Origin: Oceaniovalibus guishaninsula JLT2003
GTDB lineage: Bacteria; Pseudomonadota; Alphaproteobacteria; Rhodobacterales; Rhodobacteraceae
Direction of reading: 5' to 3'
Length of the DNA stretch: 64,000 bases
NCBI RefSeq assembly: GCF_000299575.1
Contig: NZ_AMGO01000046.1
Coordinates: forward strand, 152,019-216,018
Of the stretch, positions 54,578 to 63,999 are shown one piece after another. How positions within the stretch are numbered: the stretch's first letter is position 1; each line of letters opens with the position of its first letter. The notes under the pieces were generated by a model. It worked only from the letters and a program-made list of their open reading frames with translations, ran no database searches and was not told the DNA's origin. The position numbers and the translations under genes are program-made.

Positions 54578-56230
54578 ATGACCGACACCACCACCGATGG
54601 TCTACAGGAGCCTGAAGGCACCTCGCAGATCATCGACACCGATTACGAGATCGGACAGGACAATTACGAAACCTCGATCGGTCCGGTAGCGGTGGACATC
54701 CACAACCCGGTCTTCGCGATCTCGGCCGTCGCCATCGTGGCCTTCGTGCTATACGCCGTGATCGCGCCGACGCAGGCCTCGACCTTCTTTCAATGGTTGC
54801 GCCCGGCGGTCACGGACACGCTGGACTGGTTCTTCCTGTCGGCGGCCAATGTCTTTGTGCTGTTCTGCCTCTATCTGGTCGTGTCGCCCTATGGCCGCGT
54901 GCGGCTGGGCGGGTCGGACGCGACGCCCGATTACGGCTATCTGGGCTGGTTCGCGATGCTGTTCGCGGCCGGAATGGGCATCGGCCTGATGTTCTTCGGC
55001 GTGCTGGAGCCTGTTTATCACATGGCGGTTTCCGCCCCGCTGAACGCCGTGTCGCCCTTCGGGGAGGACGGTGCGGTGATCGCCGGTTCGCAGGTTGCGG
55101 CGCGCGATATCGGGATGGCCGCGACCATCCTGCACTGGGGGCTTCACCCTTGGGCGATGTATGCGGTGGTGGCGCTGGCGCTGGCGCTGTTCAGCTATAA
55201 CAAGGGGCTGCCGCTGACGATCCGGTCGGCCTTCTATCCGATCCTGGGCGAACGCGTCTGGGGCTGGTGGGGCCATGTCATCGACACGCTGGCGGTCTTT
55301 GCCACGCTGTTCGGGCTGGCCACGTCGCTGGGGTTCGGCGCGCAGCAGGCCGGCGCAGGGCTGGATTACATCTATGGCATCCCGAACGGCACGGTGTTGC
55401 AGGTGGTGCTGATCGCCGCGATCACGGCGGTCGCGCTGATTTCGGTACTGCGCGGCCTCGACGGCGGGGTCAAGCTGCTGAGCGAGATCAACATGGGCCT
55501 TGCGATCCTGCTGCTGGTCTTCGTGGTGGCGGTCGGTCCGACGCTTTACATCCTGGCGACCTTCGGCAACGGGCTGCTGGCCTATTTCGTCGATCTGCCG
55601 GCGCTGGCCAATCCGTTCGGGCGCAGCGACGACAGCTATCGCCAGGGCTGGACGGCGTTCTACTGGGCCTGGTGGATCAGCTGGTCGCCGTTCGTCGGCA
55701 TGTTCATCGCGCGGGTCAGCCGGGGGCGGACGGTGCGCGAATTCATCACCTGCGTCCTGCTGATCCCCAGCCTGGTCTGCGTCATCTGGATGGCCGCTTT
55801 CGGCGGCACCGCGATCGAGCAGGTGTTCAGCGATCCCGTCGGTTCGGCCGTCAAGGCGCAGGTCATCGACGCCTACAACCCGCCGCTGTCACTGTTCGCG
55901 ATGCTGTCGGAACTGCCGCTTGCGGGCATCACGTCGACGCTGGCCATCGTGCTGGTGATCGTGTTCTTCGTGACGTCGTCGGATAGCGGCAGCCTGGTCA
56001 TCGACACGATCACGGCGGGAGGCAAGACCGACGCGCCGCTGCCGCAGCGGGTGTTCTGGTGCGTGTTCGAAGGGCTGGTCGCGGCCGTGCTGCTGATCGG
56101 CGGCGGGCTGGGCGCGTTGCAGGCGATGGTTCTGACGACCGGCTTTCCGTTCGCCATCGTCCTGCTGCTGATGTGCTTTTGCATCTTGCAGGGATTGCGG
56201 GCCGAACGCGCGCTGCTCAGACGGTCCTAG
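54578..56230 (+). CDS. BCCT family betaine/carnitine/choline-type transporter
   Basis: A 550-residue, 12-helix sodium- or proton-coupled carrier for quaternary ammonium or sulfonium osmolytes such as glycine betaine, choline or DMSP. Family features are present: LGWFAMLFAAGMGIGLMFFG in TM3, the GxWxW-type tryptophan box in the region FYWAWWISWSPFVGMFIARVSRGRTVRE, and TSSDSGSLVIDTI in TM10. The N-terminus is acidic (EPEGTSQIIDTDYEIGQDN), and the C-terminus is short and basic, with no long regulatory tail like BetP. SD GAAAGG precedes the ATG. Substrate cannot be fixed from sequence. Confidence 0.92.
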   Translation: MTDTTTDGLQEPEGTSQIIDTDYEIGQDNYETSIGPVAVDIHNPVFAISAVAIVAFVLYAVIAPTQASTFFQWLRPAVTDTLDWFFLSAANVFVLFCLYLVVSPYGRVRLGGSDATPDYGYLGWFAMLFAAGMGIGLMFFGVLEPVYHMAVSAPLNAVSPFGEDGAVIAGSQVAARDIGMAATILHWGLHPWAMYAVVALALALFSYNKGLPLTIRSAFYPILGERVWGWWGHVIDTLAVFATLFGLATSLGFGAQQAGAGLDYIYGIPNGTVLQVVLIAAITAVALISVLRGLDGGVKLLSEINMGLAILLLVFVVAVGPTLYILATFGNGLLAYFVDLPALANPFGRSDDSYRQGWTAFYWAWWISWSPFVGMFIARVSRGRTVREFITCVLLIPSLVCVIWMAAFGGTAIEQVFSDPVGSAVKAQVIDAYNPPLSLFAMLSELPLAGITSTLAIVLVIVFFVTSSDSGSLVIDTITAGGKTDAPLPQRVFWCVFEGLVAAVLLIGGGLGALQAMVLTTGFPFAIVLLLMCFCILQGLRAERALLRRS

Positions 56231-56286
56231 ACTTGGCGCGGGGCGGGTGAGACGCTAGGGGTGCTTCACCCGCCCCAGGATGCCAG

Positions 56287-57513
56287 ATGCCACTCGATAC
56301 CGATTTCGTTCGCGTGCAATTTCCCTCTTTCGATCAGCCGTCGCTGGCCGGACAGGCGTTTTTCGAGAATGCGGGCGGATCCTATCCCTGCCGGCAGGTC
56401 GTCGATCGGCTGACGCGGTTCTATCTGACGCGCAAGGTGCAGCCCTATGGCTCCTATGCCGCAAGCGCCGCCGCCGGCGACGAGATGGACGAGGCGCGCG
56501 CCCGTCTGGCCGCGCTGCTGAACGTCGCGGATGACGCGCTGAGCTTCGGGCCGTCCACCACGCAGAACACCTATGTTCTGGCGCAGGCCTTTGCCGGCAC
56601 GATGCGGCCGGGCGATGCGGTGATCGTGACCGACCAGGATCACGAGGCCAATAGCGGCCCCTGGCGGCGTCTGGCCGACCGGGGTTTCGAGATCCGCGAA
56701 TGGCGCATCGACCCAGCGACCGGGCATCTGGACCCCGACGCCCTCGACGACCTGCTGGACGACAAGGTGCGGCTGGTCTGTTTCCCGCATTGTTCCAACG
56801 TCGTGGGCGAGATCAACGATGTCGCGGCCATCGTTGCGAAGGTCCATGCGGCGGGGGCCGTCGCCTGCGTCGATGGCGTCAGCTATGCGCCGCACGGCCT
56901 GCCGGATGTGGGTGCGCTCGGCGCCGACATCTATCTGTTCTCGGCCTACAAGACCTATGGACCGCATCAGGGACTGATGATCGTCCGCCGCGAACTGGCG
57001 GAACGGCTGCCCAATCAGGGGCATCATTTCAACGGCGGCACGCTTTACAAGCGGTTCACACCGGCAGGGCCGGATCACGCGCAGGTCGCCGCCTGCGCGG
57101 GTATCGCGGATTACATCGACGCGCTGCATCTGCATCACGGCGGTTCCCCCAACGCGGCCCCGAAGGATCGCGCCGCGCATGTGCACGATCTGATGCGCGC
57201 GCGGGAAACGGCATTGCTGCAACCGCTGCTGGATCATGTCGCATCGCGCAATGCCGTGCGGCTGCTGGGCCCCGACCGGGCCGCGCCGCGCGCGCCCACG
57301 GTCGGGCTGGCCCTGCGGGTGCCGGGCACCGAGGCGGCGGCGCGGCTGGCCGGGCAGGGCATCATGGCGGGGGGCGGATCGTTCTATGCGCAGCGTCCCC
57401 TGCGCGCGATGGGGATTGACCCCGATCACGGCATCCTGCGCATCAGCTTCACGCATTACACGACCGAAGACGACATCGTGCGCCTGATCGCCGCGCTGGA
57501 TACCCTGGAATGA
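56287..57513 (+). CDS. Class V PLP-dependent aminotransferase/desulfurase-like enzyme
   Basis: A 408-residue fold-type I PLP enzyme of the class V group (NifS/kynureninase/isopenicillin epimerase-like). PLP-contacting Asp196 lies in AVACVDGVSYAPHG and the Schiff-base lysine is Lys222 in FSAYKTYGPHQG. The second half has HHFNGGTLYKRFTPAGPDHAQ and the class-typical C-terminus GILRISFTHYTTEDDI. There is no desulfurase cysteine loop in the usual position, so sulfur transfer is not supported. The stop overlaps the start of the photolyase gene by 4 bp (ATGA), linking it to the photolyase-trg-cysK run. Substrate unknown. Confidence 0.8.
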   Translation: MPLDTDFVRVQFPSFDQPSLAGQAFFENAGGSYPCRQVVDRLTRFYLTRKVQPYGSYAASAAAGDEMDEARARLAALLNVADDALSFGPSTTQNTYVLAQAFAGTMRPGDAVIVTDQDHEANSGPWRRLADRGFEIREWRIDPATGHLDPDALDDLLDDKVRLVCFPHCSNVVGEINDVAAIVAKVHAAGAVACVDGVSYAPHGLPDVGALGADIYLFSAYKTYGPHQGLMIVRRELAERLPNQGHHFNGGTLYKRFTPAGPDHAQVAACAGIADYIDALHLHHGGSPNAAPKDRAAHVHDLMRARETALLQPLLDHVASRNAVRLLGPDRAAPRAPTVGLALRVPGTEAAARLAGQGIMAGGGSFYAQRPLRAMGIDPDHGILRISFTHYTTEDDIVRLIAALDTLE

Positions 57514-58934
57514 GCGCGGACGCCGCGCCGATCCTGCTGTGGTTCCGGCGCGATTTCCGGCTGACCGACCATCCGGCGCTGGACGCCGCCGCGCGGTCGG
57601 GCCGTCCGGTCATCCCCGTCTTTCTGAACGACGAGGTCGTGCGGACCTATGGCGCGGCCCCGACATGGCGGCTGGGACTGGCGGCCGAGGCATTCGCGGA
57701 ACGGCTGAAGGGGATCGGCAGCAGGCTGACCTTCCGCGAAGGCCGCGCGGCCGAGGCGCTGGCCCGTCTGGCGGACGAGACGGGCGCGCGGACCGTCTGG
57801 TGGACCCGCGCCTACGATCCGGCATCGCTGGCGCGGGACGAAGCGGTGAAAGAGGCGCTGGTGGCGCGCGGGGTGGACTGCGCCGATCATCCCGGCCATC
57901 TGCTGTTCGAGCCTGAAAGCGTCAGGACGGGGCAGGACGGATACTACAAGGTCTACACGCCCTATTGGCGCAAGGTGAAGGACCGCGATCCCGGTCCCGC
58001 CCTGACCGCCCCGACGGCGTTGCAGGCGCCCGACGGCTGGCCCGAAACGGACGATCCGGCGATATGGGGCCTTGGCACCGCAATGAACCGGGGCGCGGCG
58101 ATCGTCGCGCCCCATTGCCATGTCGGCGAGGCGGCGGCGCAGACGCGGCTGGCCGTCTTCCTGCGCGACCGGGTGGAGGGTTACGCGACGGCGCGTGACA
58201 TTCCGGCCATGCACGGCACATCGGGGCTGTCCGAGAACCTGACATACGGCGAAATCTCGATCCGGTCGTGCTGGCATTCGGCGCAGCGGGCCATCGCGGA
58301 AGGCAAGCGCGGCGCGCCGACCTTCCTCAAGGAGCTGGTCTGGCGCGAATTCGCCTATCACCTTCTTTACCACACACCGCGCCTGATCACCGGCAACTGG
58401 CGGCCCGAATGGGATGCCTTTCCCTGGAACGAGGACGCGGCCGGCGACGACGCGACAGCATGGAAGCGGGGGCGCACCGGCATGCCGTTCGTGGACGCCG
58501 CCATGCGCGAGATGTTCGTCACCGGCACCATGCACAACCGTGCGCGGATGATCGTGGCCAGTTATCTGACCAAGCATCTGATGTGTCACTGGAAGATCGG
58601 GATGCACTGGTTCGAGGAGTGCCTGATCGACTGGGATCCGGCCAACAACGCGATGGGCTGGCAATGGTCGGCCGGATCGGGGCCGGATGCGACACCGTTC
58701 TTCCGGGTGTTCAACCCCGAAACCCAGCTTGATCGGTTCGACGCCGACCGGACCTATATCCGCCGCTGGATCGCCGAGGGGCGCGACGACCCCGATCCCT
58801 GCGCGTTGGCCTATTTCGACGCGATCCCGCGACGCTGGGGCATGGCGGCCGACGACGCCTATCCCGACCCGATCGTAACGGCGGCCGAGGGGCGGGCGCG
58901 GGCGCTGGACGCCTATCGCGGGCGGGATCTGTGA
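57510..58934 (+). CDS. phrB: Deoxyribodipyrimidine photolyase (class I CPD)
   Basis: A 474-residue light-driven DNA repair enzyme with FAD and an antenna chromophore. The N-terminal alpha/beta domain begins ILLWFRRDFRLTDHPAL; the C-terminal FAD domain has LVWREFAYHLLYH, TGMPFVDAAMREM, NRARMIVASYLTKHLM and MGWQWSAGSGPDATPFFRVFNP, the last being the signature of class I photolyases. It removes UV-induced cyclobutane dimers. Overlaps the PLP enzyme gene upstream and ends at the trgA start (TGATG). A cryptochrome-type light sensor is less likely given the complete repair motifs. Confidence 0.94.
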   Translation: MSADAAPILLWFRRDFRLTDHPALDAAARSGRPVIPVFLNDEVVRTYGAAPTWRLGLAAEAFAERLKGIGSRLTFREGRAAEALARLADETGARTVWWTRAYDPASLARDEAVKEALVARGVDCADHPGHLLFEPESVRTGQDGYYKVYTPYWRKVKDRDPGPALTAPTALQAPDGWPETDDPAIWGLGTAMNRGAAIVAPHCHVGEAAAQTRLAVFLRDRVEGYATARDIPAMHGTSGLSENLTYGEISIRSCWHSAQRAIAEGKRGAPTFLKELVWREFAYHLLYHTPRLITGNWRPEWDAFPWNEDAAGDDATAWKRGRTGMPFVDAAMREMFVTGTMHNRARMIVASYLTKHLMCHWKIGMHWFEECLIDWDPANNAMGWQWSAGSGPDATPFFRVFNPETQLDRFDADRTYIRRWIAEGRDDPDPCALAYFDAIPRRWGMAADDAYPDPIVTAAEGRARALDAYRGRDL

Positions 58935-59377
58935 TGTATCCGACAGCGGCCAAGCTGACGGGCGCCGTGTCGCTGGCGGCGCTGGCATGGCTGGTCAGCG
59001 GCATTGTCCGCCACGACCTGCCCCCTGCCATGCCGTCGGGGATGCTGGCGCCCGTCAACGCCGCTGTGGGCTTTGTGGCGGGATGGCGTGTCGTCGGGCC
59101 GGGCGCTGGCCGGGGCTATGGCGCTGCCATCGGGGCGGCGGCGACGGGCGGCGCGGTGACGCTGATCGTCTGCCTGCTGATCTGGGCATCCCATACGGCG
59201 CTGGGACGGTCGCTCGACGGGTTCTATGACGGTCCCGTCGAGGCGATCGAGGCGGCGATGGGCCTTGCAGCGGATCATGCGCGCGTCCTGTGGCCGGGCG
59301 CGGCGATCCCGGTGCTGTTGGGCGGCTGCGCTATCGTCGGCCTTGTGGTCGAATGGGTATCGAGGCGGGCGAACTGA
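58934..59377 (+). CDS. trgA: TrgA-like membrane protein (tellurite resistance locus)
   Basis: A 147-residue membrane protein with about four helices. It opens MYPTAAKLTGAVSLAALAWLVS, resembling the TrgA start PTAAKL, and has VNAAVGFVAGWRVVGPGAGRGYG and FYDGPVEAIEAAMGL, which I recognise from TrgA of Rhodobacter sphaeroides. There trgA, trgB and cysK lie together and contribute to high tellurite resistance; the same order follows here. The ATG overlaps the photolyase stop by one base; a GTG one codon earlier is possible. The molecular function is unknown. Confidence 0.82.
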   Translation: MYPTAAKLTGAVSLAALAWLVSGIVRHDLPPAMPSGMLAPVNAAVGFVAGWRVVGPGAGRGYGAAIGAAATGGAVTLIVCLLIWASHTALGRSLDGFYDGPVEAIEAAMGLAADHARVLWPGAAIPVLLGGCAIVGLVVEWVSRRAN

Positions 59378-60417
59378 TGGAAGACGTGGTTCTGCGCGGC
59401 CGGTTGCGGGACGATGCCCTGCGCCGCATCGTCCTTGGCGTCGATTGGCCGGCCGAGGTTCCGGCAGGCGGCGCGGCGGAGGCGGTCGTATTGCGGGACC
59501 TGCCGGGCGAGCCTGTCGAACGACTGCGTTTCTACGGCGAGGGCAACGGCTGGACGCCGCGAATGACGACGCTGGACGATAACGGCGCCCCGGCTGTCCT
59601 GTGGGCGGGCGACGCGGACATGGAACGGGACTGGTCCCTGGAACGCTGGCAGCGCGAGAATGGCGCGCTTGAACGCGAGGCGGCTGCCGAGGCGATGGCG
59701 TTCTTCGGGCGGATCGACACCGGCGAGTTGCGCTTCCGCCTGCCGACGATCCGGGTCCGCGTCTGGTCGCGCATCGTCGCCGCGTCGAACCCGGTGCCGC
59801 GCGACCTGCGGGCTGACCTGCACCGCGACCGGGTCGAGGTTCTGCGCAGCCATACGCCCTATACGCATTTCTTCCGGGTCGAGCAGACCGAGCTGCGTCA
59901 TCCGCTGTTCGACGGCAACCCTGGCGCGCCCGTCACGCGCGCCGCCTTCGTGCTGGGCGATGCGGCGACGGTTCTGCCCTACGATCCGGTCCGCGACCGC
60001 GTAATGATCGTCGAGCAGTTCCGCTTCGGCCCGATGATGCGCGGCGACCCTTATCCCTGGTGCCTGGAACCCATTGCCGGGCGCCTCGACCCCGGCGAGA
60101 CCCCCGAGACCGCGATCCGCCGCGAAGCGCAGGAGGAAGCGGGGCTGGTGCTGGACGCGCTGCACCGAGTGGCGACCTGCTATCCCAGTCCGGGGGCGGT
60201 ATCGGAATATCTGACGATCTTCGTCGGCATTGCCGATCTGCCCGACAGCGCGCAGGGCACCGGCGGCGCGCCGGACGAACACGAGGATATCCGCGCGCAT
60301 GTCATTTCGTTCGACCGTCTGATGGCGCTTCTGGACACGGGCGAGGCCGACAATGCGCCGCTGTTGATTTCCGCCCTCTGGCTTCAACGTGAACGGGCGA
60401 AGGGCCGCTTCGCTTGA
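59377..60417 (+). CDS. trgB: TrgB-like NUDIX hydrolase (tellurite resistance locus)
   Basis: A 346-residue protein with two parts. The first 170 residues contain a gamma-glutamylcyclotransferase-like segment (GWTPRMTTLDDNG, WSLERWQRE); the second half is a NUDIX domain with the complete box from Gly235 (GRLDPGETPETAIRREAQEE, then AGL). The NUDIX half resembles ADP-ribose/nucleoside-diphosphate-sugar pyrophosphatases of the NudF type (EQFRFGPMMRG). TrgB of Rhodobacter has this layout. The start ATG overlaps the trgA stop by one base (TGATG). cysK follows after 50 bp. How a pyrophosphatase helps tellurite resistance is not known. Confidence 0.85.
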   Translation: MEDVVLRGRLRDDALRRIVLGVDWPAEVPAGGAAEAVVLRDLPGEPVERLRFYGEGNGWTPRMTTLDDNGAPAVLWAGDADMERDWSLERWQRENGALEREAAAEAMAFFGRIDTGELRFRLPTIRVRVWSRIVAASNPVPRDLRADLHRDRVEVLRSHTPYTHFFRVEQTELRHPLFDGNPGAPVTRAAFVLGDAATVLPYDPVRDRVMIVEQFRFGPMMRGDPYPWCLEPIAGRLDPGETPETAIRREAQEEAGLVLDALHRVATCYPSPGAVSEYLTIFVGIADLPDSAQGTGGAPDEHEDIRAHVISFDRLMALLDTGEADNAPLLISALWLQRERAKGRFA

Positions 60418-60467
60418 GTTCGGATCGGCCCGCGCCTACCAAGAGGCGGGACGAGAAGGAGTGTTGC

Positions 60468-61505
60468 ATGTCCATCCACGGTGATCTTGCGGCGGCTATC
60501 GGCAATACACCCCTTGTCCGACTGAAAGGGCCGTCCGAAGCGACGGGATGCGAGATCCTCGGCAAGGCCGAGTTCATGAATCCCGGCCAATCCGTCAAGG
60601 ACCGCGCGGCGCTTTACATCATCCGCGATGCGGTGGCGCGCGGGGCGCTGAAACCCGGCGGCACCATCGTCGAAGGCACGGCCGGCAATACCGGCATCGG
60701 GCTGGCGCTGGTCGGCGCGTCGATGGGCTATCGCAGCGTCATCGTCATCCCCGAGACGCAAAGCCAGGAAAAGAAGGACATGCTGCGGCTGGCCGGCGCC
60801 GAGCTGGTGCAGGTGCCCGCCGTCCCCTACCGCAATCCCAACAATTACGTCCGTTATTCCGGGCGCCTGGCCGAAAGGCTGGCCGCGTCCGAGCCGGCGG
60901 GCGCGATCTGGGCGGACCAGTTCGACAACACCGCGAACCGGCAGGCCCATGTCGAGGGGACCGGACCCGAAATCTGGGAACAGACGCAGGGCAGGGTGGA
61001 CGGGTTCGTCTGCGCCGTTGGGTCGGGGGGGACGCTGGCCGGTGTGGCCGAGGCGTTGCAGCCCAAGGGCGTCAAGATCGGCCTGGCCGATCCCGAAGGC
61101 GCGGCGCTTTACAGCTTCTACACGTCGGGCGAATTCGATGCGCCGGGATCGTCCATCACCGAAGGCATCGGTCAGGGCCGCATTACCGCCAATCTGGAAG
61201 GATTGCGCCCCAACCTGGCCTATCGCATCCCCGATGCCGAGGCGCTGCCGGTGGTGTTCGACCTGCTGGCGCACGAAGGACTTTGCCTTGGCGGATCGTC
61301 GGGCATAAACGTGGCGGGCGCCATGCGCATGGCCCGCGACATGGGGCCGGGCCATACCATCGTGACGATCCTGTGCGATTACGGCACGCGCTATCAATCC
61401 AAGCTCTACAATCCCGCTTTCCTGCGCGAGAAGGGTCTGCCGTTTCCCGAATGGCTGACCGAAGGCGCAGGCCGCATTCTGCCGACCGTTTTCGAGGATC
61501 AATGA
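60468..61505 (+). CDS. cysK: Cysteine synthase A
   Basis: A 345-residue O-acetylserine sulfhydrylase. The PLP lysine is Lys44 in NPGQSVKDRAAL; the asparagine loop is EGTAGNTGIGLAL and the phosphate-binding loop is VGSGGTLAGV. The C-terminal region LCLGGSSGINVAGAM matches the family. It is slightly longer than E. coli CysK (323), with extra residues near YRNPNNYVRYSGRLAE. In Rhodobacter cysK next to trgAB also adds to tellurite resistance, probably by raising cysteine and thiol supply. The last bases overlap the MscS start (ATGA). Confidence 0.94.
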   Translation: MSIHGDLAAAIGNTPLVRLKGPSEATGCEILGKAEFMNPGQSVKDRAALYIIRDAVARGALKPGGTIVEGTAGNTGIGLALVGASMGYRSVIVIPETQSQEKKDMLRLAGAELVQVPAVPYRNPNNYVRYSGRLAERLAASEPAGAIWADQFDNTANRQAHVEGTGPEIWEQTQGRVDGFVCAVGSGGTLAGVAEALQPKGVKIGLADPEGAALYSFYTSGEFDAPGSSITEGIGQGRITANLEGLRPNLAYRIPDAEALPVVFDLLAHEGLCLGGSSGINVAGAMRMARDMGPGHTIVTILCDYGTRYQSKLYNPAFLREKGLPFPEWLTEGAGRILPTVFEDQ

Positions 61506-63847
61506 TTCCGGCATTTCGACAGGCCTTCCTGTCGCGGCTGCTGATCTTCCTGCTGACGGCGACGATCGGCTGGGCTGCCCTTGCGCAGGAACAGCCTGCC
61601 GGCCCCGTGCTGCCCGATCCCCAGGAATGGGCCGCGCAGGTTTCCGCAGCCGAAGCGCTGATCGCCGATGACGAAAGCGCCGTCGAGGATCTGGAGAGGC
61701 TACGCACCATAATCTCTGGCCGTCGGGCGGCCTTTCTGGCGGCGCAGTCGGCCAATGCGGCCCGGATCGCCACGGCCGAGGCGCAGATCGCGGCGCTGGG
61801 CCCCTTACCCCCCGAAGGCGAAACCGAAGACCCCGAGATTGCCGAACGGAGGGCCAGGTTGAATGCCCAACTGGCCGAATTGCGGCGGCCGGTCGTCGCC
61901 GCCGAGGAAGGCTTCGCGCTGGCCAACAGCCTGGTCGCGTCGATCGACAGCACCATCCGCGACCGCTATGCGCGTCAGCTTCTCGCGCGGCAGCCCAGCC
62001 CGCTGAACCCGGTCCTGTGGCCCTCGGCGCTGACCGTCCTGACCGATACCGTCCAGCGGATCGGCACCGAGGCGCGCGATGCCTGGCGCAATCCCGACAG
62101 CCGCGCGGTGGCGTTGCAGGCCGCGCCGCTATCGGCGTTTCTGGGCTTTGTCGGTCTGCTGCTGGCGCTGCGCAGCCGCTGGTGGGTGGGCCTGTTCGCG
62201 GATTGGGTCGCGCCGCGATGGCCGCGCGGGCAGGGCGTTCTGGATTTCGCATTGTCGCTGGGGCAGATCGTGCTGCCGCTTGCGGGCGTGATGCTGGTCG
62301 CGCTGGCGATAGACCTGACGCATATTCTGGGCGAAGCGGGCCGCATCGTGATCGTCGTGGGCCTGCCGACCGTCGCGCTGCCGGTGATCCTGTCGCGCTG
62401 GCTGGTGCTGCGATTGTTCCCCCAGGCCGAACCCTGCCTGCTGCCGGTGACGAAGCGCGACGGCGGCCGTCTGCGGCGGCTGGGGGTCATTGCGGGCCAT
62501 TTCGTCGCGGCCAACATCGCGCTTGGCGGGGTCGAGACTCAGCTCGGCTATTCCGACCTGTCGGTCAGCGTCCTGCAATATCCGCTTCGGCTGCTGACGG
62601 CGTTTCTTCTGTGGCGGATCGGGCGGATCCTGCTGCGTGCGCGGCGGCCCGATCCGCAGGCCGAAAACGAACTTCGGCTGGGCGAGACGTTCGTTCGCAC
62701 CCTGGGCCGGGTGGCGATGGCGATCGCGTTGCTCAGCGTGGTGCTGGCGACGGCGGGCTATTCCATCGCCACGCAAGGGATCCTCGTTCCCGCTTTCGCC
62801 ACTTTGGGATTGGGCGGGCTGCTGGTGGTGCTGCAACGCCTGATCGGGGACGTCTATGCGTTGGTGACGCGCACCAGCGAAAGCAGCGCATCCGACGCGC
62901 TGGCGCCGATCCTTGCGGGCTTCGTCCTGTCGTTGGCCGCAATCCCGGTGCTGGCGCTGCTTTGGGGTGCACGTGTCGCCGACCTGTCGGAAATGTGGCA
63001 GCGCTTCCTCCTTGGCTTCGCGGTGGGCGAGACGCGGATCTCGCCGGATGTGTTTCTGGTCTTCGCCATCGTCTTCGCGGTCGGGCTTGCCCTGACGCGC
63101 CTTGCGCAGCGGACCTTGCGCGGATCGGTCCTACCGCGCACGGCGATGGATGTGGGCGCGCGCAACGCGATCGTGTCGGGCACCGGATATATCGGCATCT
63201 TCCTCGCCATTCTGCTGGCCATCACCTCGGCTGGGATCGACCTGTCGAACCTGGCCATCGTCGCCGGTGCGCTGTCCTTGGGTATCGGTTTCGGGTTGCA
63301 GAACGTGGTGTCAAACTTCGTGTCCGGCATCATCCTGCTGATCGAACGGCCTATCAGCGAAGGCGACTGGATCGAGGTAGGCGGCCAGATGGGCTATGTG
63401 CGCGACATTTCCGTCCGCTCGACCCGGATCGAGACGTTCGACCGCACCGACGTGATCGTTCCCAACGCCGATCTGGTATCCGGCACGGTGACGAACTGGA
63501 CCCGTGGCAACCTTGTCGGCCGGGTGATCGTGCCCGTGGGCGTCGCCTTCGGCACCGATACGCGTCTGGTCGAGGCGATCCTGATGGAAATTGCCGAGGC
63601 GCATCCGCTGGTCGTGCTGAACCCGCCCCCGGCGGTGCTGTTCCGCACATTCGGGAACGGCGCGCTTAATTTCGAGATCCGGGCGATCCTGCGCGACGTG
63701 AACTTCGTTCTGGCCGTGCAGTCCGACATGAACCACGAGATCGCCGCCCGCTTCGCCGCCGAAGGCATCGTCATCCCCCATTCGCAGCATGACCTCTGGC
63801 TGCGCAATCCCGAGACGCTCGTGGGCCCGTCCGCGAGCGTCAGCTAG
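61502..63847 (+). CDS. Large mechanosensitive channel of the MscS family with DUF3772-type N-terminus
   Basis: A 781-residue inner-membrane channel. A signal-like segment ([16 protein letters not shown]) is followed by a periplasmic, coiled-coil-prone domain (about residues 30-175, DUF3772-like), then about ten further helices and the C-terminal MscS domain. The pore helix is recognisable by [27 protein letters not shown], quoted in part as the [15 protein letters not shown] block, and the beta domain by [23 protein letters not shown]. It would release solutes on sudden osmotic downshift. Its start overlaps the cysK stop by 4 bp. The layout resembles MscK/MscM-type large channels rather than small MscS. 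Confidence 0.9.
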   Translation: MIPAFRQAFLSRLLIFLLTATIGWAALAQEQPAGPVLPDPQEWAAQVSAAEALIADDESAVEDLERLRTIISGRRAAFLAAQSANAARIATAEAQIAALGPLPPEGETEDPEIAERRARLNAQLAELRRPVVAAEEGFALANSLVASIDSTIRDRYARQLLARQPSPLNPVLWPSALTVLTDTVQRIGTEARDAWRNPDSRAVALQAAPLSAFLGFVGLLLALRSRWWVGLFADWVAPRWPRGQGVLDFALSLGQIVLPLAGVMLVALAIDLTHILGEAGRIVIVVGLPTVALPVILSRWLVLRLFPQAEPCLLPVTKRDGGRLRRLGVIAGHFVAANIALGGVETQLGYSDLSVSVLQYPLRLLTAFLLWRIGRILLRARRPDPQAENELRLGETFVRTLGRVAMAIALLSVVLATAGYSIATQGILVPAFATLGLGGLLVVLQRLIGDVYALVTRTSESSASDALAPILAGFVLSLAAIPVLALLWGARVADLSEMWQRFLLGFAVGETRISPDVFLVFAIVFAVGLALTRLAQRTLRGSVLPRTAMDVGARNAIVSGTGYIGIFLAILLAITSAGIDLSNLAIVAGALSLGIGFGLQNVVSNFVSGIILLIERPISEGDWIEVGGQMGYVRDISVRSTRIETFDRTDVIVPNADLVSGTVTNWTRGNLVGRVIVPVGVAFGTDTRLVEAILMEIAEAHPLVVLNPPPAVLFRTFGNGALNFEIRAILRDVNFVLAVQSDMNHEIAARFAAEGIVIPHSQHDLWLRNPETLVGPSASVS

Positions 63848-63909
63848 GCCGTCCCTCGGCGTCGCTATCCCTTGCACACCGCCCCACGATCCAGTAACCG
63901 CGCCCCCAC

Positions 63910-63999
63910 GGAGCGGTGGCCGAGTGGTCGAAGGCGCACGCCTGGAAAGTGTGTAGGCGGGAAACCGTCTCGAGGGTTCGAATCCCTCCCGCTCCGCCA
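63910..63999 (+). tRNA. tRNA-Ser (GGA)
   Basis: A 90-nt class II tRNA with a long variable arm. Acceptor GGAGCGG pairs with CCGCTCC, discriminator G and CCA are encoded, the anticodon loop CTGGAAA gives GGA, and the T arm is GAGGG-TTCGAAT-CCCTC. It ends one base before the window edge. Confidence 0.96.
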
